Shown here: one piece after another, positions 1-5,857 of the stretch
Numbering within the stretch: the first letter of the stretch is position 1
Layout: every line of letters starts with the position of its first letter
Origin: Treponema sp. OMZ 838
GTDB lineage: Bacteria; Spirochaetota; Spirochaetia; Treponematales; Treponemataceae
Length of the DNA: 64,000 nt
Assembly (NCBI RefSeq): GCF_000775995.1
Contig: NZ_CP009227.1
Location: 2,276,296 to 2,340,295, forward strand
Reading direction: 5' to 3'
Made by a program: the position numbers and the translations under genes
The notes under the pieces: model-generated
What the model saw: the letters and a program-made list of their open reading frames with translations, nothing else
The model's database searches: none
Told to the model about the DNA's origin: nothing

Positions 1-1
1 A

Positions 2-184
2 GTGGAGACCTTTACTAATCGTATGGTGGAAGAAGGATATTCTCAGAAAAAAATTCAAGAAATCTTGCAAGTTTATAATCTGTTCTACTATATGGATATG
101 CACATCACAGAAAATGATTTTCCGGGAGTCAGTAAAACTGTTGAAATGCTTGCGACTTACTTCATTAAAGGCATTCTTAAATAA
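2..184 (+). CDS. C-terminal end of a probable TetR-family regulator (partial)
   Basis: The frame is open from the window edge and ends at 184; the true start lies upstream, so the GTG at 2 is probably an internal valine. The 60 visible residues are alpha-helical, without a DNA-binding motif, as expected for the ligand-binding C-terminus of a TetR-type repressor. The assignment rests on this and on context: two inverted-repeat operators of TetR type (arms TGAATGAAT/ATTCATTCA) lie downstream at 837-863 and 2499-2526, and a flavin reductase-like gene follows 33 bases later. It could be the tail of an unrelated helical protein; moderate to low certainty. Confidence 0.4.
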   Translation: METFTNRMVEEGYSQKKIQEILQVYNLFYYMDMHITENDFPGVSKTVEMLATYFIKGILK

Positions 185-217
185 CAAATATAATATAGGT
201 GAATTGGAGAAAGAGGG

Positions 218-751
218 ATGTCCATGGAATTTAGAAAAAAAGGGTACAAACCGTTTGATATTTTTGACAGTGAATGGGCGGCAGTAACGGTAGGAAACAG
301 GGAAAAGTTCAATGCCTGCCTTGTGTCATGGGGCAGCCTTGGAAATATCTGGGGAGCACCGGGAAAAAGTAAGGCGACTGTAACCCTATATATACACCCG
401 TCAAGATATACAGCTGAGTTTATTGATGATAGTGAATACTTTACTGTAAGCTTTTTTGATCCGAAATATAAAAAGGCACTTGCATACCTTGGAAGTCATT
501 CAGGAAGAAATGAAAATAAAATAGAAAATGCCGGACTTATGGCAATTCCTATAGGTAAGACCATGGGATTTAAAGAGGCAAAGCAGACTTTTTTATGTAA
601 AAAGCTTTGTAAGCAACAGTTTGACAAGGAGAGTTTTGTACAGGAAATAAGGGATTACTATGAATCGTATCCGGATATCTATACTGATGGACATGGTGGC
701 TGGGAACCTCATTTTATTCTTATAGGTGAGATAGAACAGATTATAGAGTAA
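218..751 (+). CDS. Flavin reductase-like domain protein
   Basis: A 177-residue protein resembling the flavin reductase-like (FMN-binding split barrel) family, whose members bind FMN and reduce flavin or act as small flavoproteins. Supporting features are the N-terminal segment with NACLVSWGS, which resembles the family's FMN-binding strand and loop (often N-x-x-x-x-S-W), the SEYFTVSFFD strand and the length near 180. An SD-like GGAGAAAGAGGG precedes ATG 218; ATG 224 is an equally possible start. It lies between a probable TetR regulator tail and a redox operon, so a role in flavin or redox metabolism is plausible. The substrate is unknown. Confidence 0.75.
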   Translation: MSMEFRKKGYKPFDIFDSEWAAVTVGNREKFNACLVSWGSLGNIWGAPGKSKATVTLYIHPSRYTAEFIDDSEYFTVSFFDPKYKKALAYLGSHSGRNENKIENAGLMAIPIGKTMGFKEAKQTFLCKKLCKQQFDKESFVQEIRDYYESYPDIYTDGHGGWEPHFILIGEIEQIIE

Positions 752-825
752 ATGGATATGCTATATTTGATACTATTTAATGGAAAGGACAAAATTTTTA
801 TAAAAAGAATTAATTTCTTTATTTT

Positions 826-863
826 TTGGAAATATATGAATGAATTTATATTTTATTCATTCA
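826..863 (+). promoter_or_regulatory. Inverted-repeat operator (TetR-type) upstream of the membrane protein/FNR operon
   Basis: TGAATGAAT (837-845) and ATTCATTCA (855-863) form a perfect 9-bp inverted repeat with a 9-base spacer. A weak promoter (TTGGAA at 826, TATTTT at 849) would place the operator over the -10 and start region. The same arms recur at 2499-2526, so one regulator probably binds both. The TetR-like gene at the window start is the natural candidate, by inference. Confidence 0.6.
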
Positions 864-888
864 ATAATATAATAAAGGGGATGTTATC

Positions 889-1236
889 ATGGACAAACAA
901 GGAGTGAAAAAAATGAATGGATTAGGTATTACAGGAATTTCTCTTGCCGTTATTGGTATTTTGGTCATTATTGGGGGGGCTACACTACAACAGATTGATT
1001 TATCAAACCCTAATTTTATGTCCTTTGCGACTGGAGGTATGATTTTGCTGGCTATAGGGTTATGTATGATTGCCGGCTTGCCTGCCTTTCTGCAAATCGT
1101 AGGTATTTGGTTAGCGGCATTGACTACCATGATTTATATTTACAGTCTACCTGATACTGATTTGCTTATCAAACTGATTGGCTTTATTCCTGTTATTGCA
1201 CTGGCTACTTGGCTATCCTTTAAATTTTGGAAATGA
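889..1236 (+). CDS. Small multi-pass membrane protein of the FNR operon
   Basis: A 115-residue protein with about four hydrophobic segments (roughly residues 10-32, 44-60, 62-85 and 92-112) and few charged residues. I do not recognise the family. ATG 889 follows AAGGGG; ATG 913 with its own AAGGAG is an alternative start. Its TGA at 1234-1236 lies 8 bases before the start of the flavin oxidoreductase gene, so the two are probably co-transcribed from the operator-controlled promoter upstream. It could be the membrane partner of that oxidoreductase, which is inference. Confidence 0.6.
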   Translation: MDKQGVKKMNGLGITGISLAVIGILVIIGGATLQQIDLSNPNFMSFATGGMILLAIGLCMIAGLPAFLQIVGIWLAALTTMIYIYSLPDTDLLIKLIGFIPVIALATWLSFKFWK

Positions 1237-1244
1237 GGAAAATA

Positions 1245-2051
1245 ATGAAAAGAGGTAAAAAAATGCTGATAATTATTGTATCTATTCTGGTAGCTATATG
1301 CCTTATTTCTTGGGGTGTGATAACCCATCTTGGACGTAGTCAAGCTTTGTCTTTAAAATCCATTGAAAATTTCAATGGTGACCTTTACTTAATACATTTG
1401 ACGAAACCTACTAATATGACATGGAAAGCCGGTTCTTTTGCTCAGTTTACATTACGCGATATTAAGGAGAGTAATCAAGACACTACAGATGCAGTATCCG
1501 GTGCTACAACGAGCGGTGATAAAAACAAGCAAAACCGTTACTGGCTGACAATAGCTTCCAATCCTGATGAGAATGAAATCCTTATTTTGACTCACAATAG
1601 TAGTAGTTTATATAAGAAAACTTTGACCAATTTACCAGCAGGAAGTAAGGTTGCGATGAGTTGGATTGACTCTCATTTATCTGTTACAGATGGCGAAGAG
1701 CCACTTGTTTGTTTTGCCTCTGATGTAGGTATTGCTGCAATACGACCAATTATCAAAGAGTGGGCTGGCAAACGAGATATTATTCTGAGTCATTTGGATA
1801 AGGGTGTAACGGTTTTTGATGAAGAGTTGTCTCAAACGGCTCAAAAATACGTCGAACTGAATTATGACAAAAGCACCAGCCTCTCCCAAAGCCAAGAAAC
1901 CTTAAAAAATATAGTTGATAAATATGGTAATAAAGCTATCTATCTTTTGGCTGGTCAATCTGATGATGTTGAAATGATAAAAAAGTTACTTGAGGAACAG
2001 GGAATTGATAGCAAGCAGATTAAAGTAGATGATTTTAAAGGTTTGAAATAG
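1245..2051 (+). CDS. Membrane-anchored FNR-like oxidoreductase with an ApbE-type flavinylation motif
   Basis: A 268-residue protein. One N-terminal membrane segment (residues about 7-28) leads into a ferredoxin-NADP reductase-type domain. Residue R98 begins RYWLTIAS, the FAD-binding RxYxxxS-like motif; the nucleotide-binding half contains ASDVGIAAIRPI and ends with YLLAGQSDDVEMIKKLL. Between the strand QFTL and R98 lies DAVSGATTS (D82-T88 and beyond), which matches the D-x-x-S-G-A-T motif that ApbE uses to attach FMN covalently to threonine, as in RnfG and NqrC. ATG 1245 is chosen because TGAGG precedes it at good spacing; a TTG at 1227 is less likely. An outside-facing electron-transfer role is inferred. 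Confidence 0.7.
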   Translation: MKRGKKMLIIIVSILVAICLISWGVITHLGRSQALSLKSIENFNGDLYLIHLTKPTNMTWKAGSFAQFTLRDIKESNQDTTDAVSGATTSGDKNKQNRYWLTIASNPDENEILILTHNSSSLYKKTLTNLPAGSKVAMSWIDSHLSVTDGEEPLVCFASDVGIAAIRPIIKEWAGKRDIILSHLDKGVTVFDEELSQTAQKYVELNYDKSTSLSQSQETLKNIVDKYGNKAIYLLAGQSDDVEMIKKLLEEQGIDSKQIKVDDFKGLK

Positions 2052-2085
2052 TAACAATCACTTTTGTGTAAAATTCATTGTATTT

Positions 2086-2244
2086 TTGATAAAAATTGCA
2101 AAAGATAGTGATTATATTCTAGCTCTTAAAGGAAATCATCCGCTTATGGAGCAGGAAGTAAAAGACTTTTTTCTTAAGTCCTGCAACATCGACTCGAAGC
2201 GTCCGCCCTGGGCATTCAATGGCATTTTGTTATGCTTACAGTAG
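2086..2244 (+). pseudogene. ISAs1-type transposase remnant
   Basis: In this frame the DNA encodes SDYILALKGNHPLMEQEV, typical of the catalytic region of ISAs1/H-repeat DDE transposases (DYILALKGNQ...LHEEV). No start codon with SD is present, and the frame runs out at TAG 2242 only about 50 codons after it begins. No terminal inverted repeats were found, so this is a decayed fragment. It supports past insertion activity in the AT-rich stretch. Confidence 0.65.
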
Positions 2245-2449
2245 AAAAAATTGTTCATGTAAAGAAGTCGAAAAGGATTATGCACGTCTTTCTAAACTTA
2301 CAAATGAAAATATAAATACTCGTGTAAGAATGTACAATAATGAAGCTCAGCCTGCAGTACCCCCTTTGACACTAGCAATTTACCATGCATATAATTGGTC
2401 AGATTCTCGTTTTCTTTCATTAATTAAAAACTCAGGTATAGATTTTTAA
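2219..2449 (+). pseudogene. Unrecognised short ORF, possibly an ankyrin-like remnant
   Basis: A 76-codon open frame overlapping the end of the transposase remnant in another frame. The final part contains PPLTLAIYHAYNW...FLSLIKNSGIDF, which loosely resembles an ankyrin repeat (PLTLAI...LL..GAD). There is no SD before ATG 2219, and the frame probably begins inside IS debris. I read it as a truncated gene fragment rather than a functional protein, with low certainty. Confidence 0.3.
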
Positions 2450-2468
2450 AAGATGCTCTATGCTATTA

Positions 2469-2527
2469 TTGACACATTCATCAATAATGACTATACTCTG
2501 AATGAATGTTAAATAATATTCATTCAG
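2469..2527 (+). promoter_or_regulatory. Strong sigma-70 promoter with TetR-type operator before the CDP-alcohol transferase
   Basis: TTGACA (2469-2474), a 17-base spacer and TATACT (2492-2497) make a near-consensus promoter. The operator follows directly: CTGAATGAAT (2498-2507) and ATTCATTCAG (2518-2527), a perfect 10-bp inverted repeat with a 10-base spacer. It covers the transcription start, so binding should repress. The arms are the same as at 837-863. Confidence 0.75.
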
Positions 2528-2546
2528 TAAAATAAGGAAATAAAAT

Positions 2547-3131
2547 ATGTACACTACCGGAAAAAAATATGCAGCGTTTGTGCTGATTAATTGTTTAACA
2601 TTATCCAGAATACCGTTATCCGTCTTTGCTTATATGGAAATAACAGCGGGAACTATCCGCGGTATTTATTATCTCTGCTTATTCTTGGGTATTGCCGTAA
2701 GTGATTTTTTGGACGGAAAATGTGCCCGTGCATTTCATGTTCAAAGCGGCATTGGTGCAATAGCAGATGTCATCTGTGACTTCTTCTATATTATGACTTC
2801 AACTTACGCACTGTACCGCTTAGGCTGTTTACCTATTTGGGTGCTGATTCTTATTACCGTAAAACTTTTTGAATTTATCTTGACCTCTCTACTGATAAAA
2901 CGCGTACAGTACCGGTCTCATATTTTTATGTTTGACCGTATTGGTCGGTATACGGCTATAGGATTTTATATTTTACCTACGGTGATTGTGCTCTGTAGTA
3001 TATATTTGATGCCGTTCTTTTTTATCATCCGCTATGTTTTTTGTGTAAGCCTATTAATTTTCTCTTTGGTCTCGACTTATCTGAGATGTACCGTACTCGT
3101 AAAAACAAATCGAATTCATCCGGCAAAATAA
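2547..3131 (+). CDS. CDP-alcohol phosphatidyltransferase family protein
   Basis: A 194-residue membrane protein that transfers a phosphatidyl (or similar) group from a CDP-activated donor to an alcohol. The whole family signature is visible: D53-x2-D56-G57-x2-A60-R61-x8-G70-x3-D74-x3-D78, with metal-binding aspartates and D78 as the expected base. Hydrophobic segments before and after it fit the six-helix fold. AAGGA precedes the ATG. The acceptor alcohol (glycerol-phosphate, inositol, serine) cannot be told from sequence. Its promoter carries the same operator as the redox operon at 889-2051, so it is probably co-regulated with it. Confidence 0.85.
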   Translation: MYTTGKKYAAFVLINCLTLSRIPLSVFAYMEITAGTIRGIYYLCLFLGIAVSDFLDGKCARAFHVQSGIGAIADVICDFFYIMTSTYALYRLGCLPIWVLILITVKLFEFILTSLLIKRVQYRSHIFMFDRIGRYTAIGFYILPTVIVLCSIYLMPFFFIIRYVFCVSLLIFSLVSTYLRCTVLVKTNRIHPAK

Positions 3132-3228
3132 GATAATTGCAAATAAATCAAGATAAAAAATGATTGTCGAATTTTCTCAATTACGAAGGGCATTCTCCAT
3201 TTCTATCATTATATGAACAACAATTTGT

Positions 3229-3309
3229 TTGCATTCAGGCCGGATAGGGGGTATAATAGAATCATACTATCGGGAGGCTCTTACATCTTCCGTTTTTAGA
3301 GCTATCCCG
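3229..3309 (+). promoter_or_regulatory. Promoter and leader hairpin of the symporter gene
   Basis: TTGCAT (3229-3234), 17 bases, then TATAAT (3252-3257). The untranslated leader contains a hairpin with interrupted arms: CGGGAGGCTCT at 3271-3281 against AGAGCTATCCCG at 3298-3309. The hairpin lacks a following T run, so it may stabilise the leader rather than terminate it. Confidence 0.6.
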
Positions 3310-3328
3310 TTGTAATTAAAGGAGGCTC

Positions 3329-4633
3329 ATGATGAGAAAAAATGCATTAAGGTTGTATCTGGATTCCAATCTTTTAAAGCGAATTCTTGCTGCTCTTATA
3401 CTCGGTGCAATTACCGGTATTATTCTCGGCTTCTTTCCCCATGCGGTGCAGCCTTACGTTACCTATACGAAGTTTTTCGGTGATGTATTTATCCGGCTGC
3501 TGAAAATGATTGTCGTACCGGTTGTCCTGTTTTCGATTATCTGCGGTTCGGCCAGTATCGAACCGGCAAAATTGGGACGGATCGGTGTTAAAATCATTAT
3601 CTACTATTTATTGACGAGTGCGCTTGCCGTATTCGTCGGGCTTGTATTTGCTAATCTACTGCGCCCCGGCTTCGGGTTTTCGGTTGTCGGTTCGGCAGCT
3701 GCAAAGGCGAAGATCAGCGAAGCGCCTGCAATGAATCAAATTCTCTTAAAAATGATCCCGACTAATCCGATGGAGGCATTGGCTCAAGGGGATATGCTGC
3801 CCATCATATTATTTGCAATGCTGTTCGGTTTTGCCGTTTCTTTTGTCCGTGGTTCCAAAGACGAGTTACTCCGTAAAAGCGGTGATACGGTGTTTTACGG
3901 TTGTAACGGGGCGGCTGAGGCAATGTATAAAATCGTCGGCGGAATTATGCAATATGCACCGATTGGTGTATTCGTTTTAATTTCCATTGTATTTGCCCAG
4001 CAAGGACCGCAGGCGATAGGACCTCTTTTAATGGTTACTCTCTGTGCCTATCTCGGCTTTGTAGTACAGACGATTGTGGTGTACGGCGCTATTCTTACCG
4101 CATCGAAGGTTTCTCCGATAACCTTTTTTAAAAAGATTCACGAGATTATGATTACCGCTTTTGTAACCCGTTCGTCATCAGGAACGTTGCCGGTTACCAT
4201 GCGCGTGGCGGAAGAAAATTTGGAGATTCCGCGCAGTATTTCTTCATTTACACTGCCGCTTGGTGCAACAATAAATATGAATGGAACCGCTATCTACCTC
4301 GGTGTTTGCGCGATGTTTATCGGCTATGCAATCGGCTCTCCGCTGAGTATTTCACAGCAGGTTACCGTTGTGCTTACGGCAACATTGGCAGCGGTCGGTA
4401 CTGCGGGTGTTCCGGGGTCGGGAGCTATTATGCTGCTAATGGTACTCGACTCTTGCGGTTTAAAACTCACTGAAGGTTCTGCCGTAGCGGCAGCCTATGC
4501 GATGATTCTTGGAATCGATGCATTGCTTGATATGGGAAGAACCTGCATCAATGTAACAGGCGATGTTGTCGGAACGCTTATTGTTTCCAAACAGGAAGAA
4601 AAGTATCAAGCGGTCAATCAAACGGATGTCTAA
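3329..4633 (+). CDS. Dicarboxylate/amino acid:cation symporter (DAACS family)
   Basis: A 434-residue membrane transporter of the GltP/DctA family, which imports glutamate, aspartate or C4-dicarboxylates with protons or sodium. Diagnostic segments are the serine-rich TRSSSGTLPVT (residues about 281-291) and the NMNGTAIY motif (about 315-322) that form the substrate and cation site, plus the GVPGSGAIML re-entrant loop and the C-terminal DMGRTCINVTGD. Length is normal. AAAGGAGG lies a few bases before ATG 3329; the next ATG is also possible. It is monocistronic, with a promoter upstream and a hairpin downstream. The substrate is not resolved by sequence. Confidence 0.9.
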   Translation: MMRKNALRLYLDSNLLKRILAALILGAITGIILGFFPHAVQPYVTYTKFFGDVFIRLLKMIVVPVVLFSIICGSASIEPAKLGRIGVKIIIYYLLTSALAVFVGLVFANLLRPGFGFSVVGSAAAKAKISEAPAMNQILLKMIPTNPMEALAQGDMLPIILFAMLFGFAVSFVRGSKDELLRKSGDTVFYGCNGAAEAMYKIVGGIMQYAPIGVFVLISIVFAQQGPQAIGPLLMVTLCAYLGFVVQTIVVYGAILTASKVSPITFFKKIHEIMITAFVTRSSSGTLPVTMRVAEENLEIPRSISSFTLPLGATINMNGTAIYLGVCAMFIGYAIGSPLSISQQVTVVLTATLAAVGTAGVPGSGAIMLLMVLDSCGLKLTEGSAVAAAYAMILGIDALLDMGRTCINVTGDVVGTLIVSKQEEKYQAVNQTDV

Positions 4634-4658
4634 TATCTCCGGTTAATCGGCATAAAGC

Positions 4659-4687
4659 AGTCTAAAAATTGAAAAGAAATTTAGACT
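4659..4687 (+). terminator. Hairpin after the symporter gene
   Basis: AGTCTAAA (4659-4666) and TTTAGACT (4680-4687) form a perfect 8-bp stem between the symporter and the next promoter. No strong T run follows, so termination is possible but not certain. Confidence 0.4.
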
Positions 4688-4690
4688 GGG

Positions 4691-4718
4691 TTGACAAAGT
4701 GAGTGGCTCAATTATAAT
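4691..4718 (+). promoter_or_regulatory. Promoter of the 4758-5706 gene pair
   Basis: TTGACA (4691-4696), 16-base spacer, TATAAT (4713-4718): near-consensus sigma-70 promoter 40 bases before the start codon, which has its own GGAGG. Confidence 0.7.
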
Positions 4719-4757
4719 AATTCCTTCGATTCCTGAAATTTTTATAGGAGGAAAAAA

Positions 4758-5258
4758 ATGAGCAATGTCTATAAGACACGCCCGCACAGAGTACTTGTGA
4801 ATCTTGTTTTTGGTGCGGGAGCCGCTCTCTTTGTGACTTTTATTGCATCAATTTGGCTTAAAAGTTCCGTATTATTGCTATTGATAGCTTTAGCAACTTT
4901 CGCCGGCTATGTTTGGTTGGTAATTATCGGTAATATGATTGTTATAGAAACCGACGGCGATACATTGACAATAAAAAAGGGTAATAAAATCGATACCTAT
5001 TCGATTTCCGCTACAGCGATACGGGCAAAAACCGTTAGTTCCGGCGGGGATACGGAATGCTCGCTCTATCTTACCCGGCAGGGAGAAAATGAAGAACTGA
5101 TTGACTGCGAATTAATCGGTATTACGCAGTTTATAAAGTTATTGGATGATTTGGGAATCAATAGAGATTCCGTAACCAAACTCAGCACGGACAATACTGA
5201 TGAACCGGCTAAATTGACAACCGTAAAGGAGAAAACACATGGACACCATCATGAGTAA
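4758..5258 (+). CDS. Small membrane protein with C-terminal domain, function unknown
   Basis: A 166-residue protein. Two adjacent hydrophobic helices (about residues 15-33 and 36-58) are followed by a soluble part rich in beta strands (VIETDGDTLTIKKGNKIDTYSI), resembling membrane-anchored PH-like domains. The final residues HGHHHE come from overlap with the next start codon. GGAGG is well placed before ATG 4758. The stop overlaps the next gene by 20 bases, so translation is probably coupled. No function is claimed. Confidence 0.7.
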   Translation: MSNVYKTRPHRVLVNLVFGAGAALFVTFIASIWLKSSVLLLLIALATFAGYVWLVIIGNMIVIETDGDTLTIKKGNKIDTYSISATAIRAKTVSSGGDTECSLYLTRQGENEELIDCELIGITQFIKLLDDLGINRDSVTKLSTDNTDEPAKLTTVKEKTHGHHHE

Positions 5259-5706
5259 TACAACTTTTTCACATATCTATTATTTTATCCTTATTCCGAT
5301 AGGGCTGCTTGCTTATTTTGCATTTGCAATCTTTAAAACAAAGAAGGATAAACAGCGCGTTACAAATTGGCTGAATGAACATCCCGATGCGGTAAAAGTG
5401 TATATCGGTAAAACGAGTTCGGTAACCGGTTATCTGGCGAGTGCGGCTCAGCAGATAACCGTCAGCAGTGTCGACGGGGAACGTCCGTTCTACTTTAGAG
5501 AAAAGCTTTCAACCGGATTCTATGTTACTCCCGGAACCCATATTGTCGAATCGTCTTTTTCAAAAACTCGTCCCGGTTTCTTTTACCGCTCCGTTACCAC
5601 AACTTACGGTGCAAGCAAACAGGAAATTACGGTAGAGGCTTCCAAATCCTATAACTATTTCTTTAATACGAAAGAAGAAGTCTACGGGTTTGAAGAATTG
5701 CATTAA
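5239..5706 (+). CDS. Membrane-anchored hypothetical protein
   Basis: A 155-residue protein with one N-terminal membrane helix (residues about 10-32) and a soluble domain of alternating strands, including GYLASAAQQITVSSVDGERPFYF. I do not recognise it. AAAGGAG (5226-5232) supports the start at 5239, inside the preceding gene. The pair is transcribed from the promoter at 4691. The small-ligand or envelope-binding appearance is only an impression. Confidence 0.65.
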   Translation: MDTIMSNTTFSHIYYFILIPIGLLAYFAFAIFKTKKDKQRVTNWLNEHPDAVKVYIGKTSSVTGYLASAAQQITVSSVDGERPFYFREKLSTGFYVTPGTHIVESSFSKTRPGFFYRSVTTTYGASKQEITVEASKSYNYFFNTKEEVYGFEELH

Positions 5707-5746
5707 TTTCTAATATTTGTTCCTGAATGAACTGCTGATAGAGCGT

Positions 5747-5769
5747 CTCTAAAAATGGAAGTTTTAGAG
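5747..5769. repeat. Short palindromic hairpin (family A)
   Basis: CTCTAAAA (5747-5754) and TTTTAGAG (5762-5769) pair perfectly. Similar AAAA/TTTT-centred hairpins occur at 16692-16720, 28718-28763 and 46326-46365, all at gene ends or between genes. Confidence 0.5.
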
Positions 5770-5796
5770 GTTTCCATAAGCATTTCATAAGATAAA

Positions 5797-5830
5797 ACGC
5801 CCCTGCTGCCGTTAGCGGTAACAGGGGCGT
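5797..5830 (-). terminator. Rho-independent terminator of the nrdD operon
   Basis: ACGCCCCTG and CAGGGGCGT form a GC-rich stem whose loop can pair further (CCG/CGG). Read on the minus strand it is followed by TTTTATCTTA, 28 bases after the nrdD stop. This is a clear intrinsic terminator for the minus-strand operon. Confidence 0.85.
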
Positions 5831-5857
5831 TCATGTTTTCGGAGCAAAACTCTTAGG

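Noticed and set aside
5239-5258. C-terminal histidine-rich tail as a metal-binding feature
   Set aside because: HGHHHE arises where the next gene's start and SD overlap; its function as a metal site is not supported.
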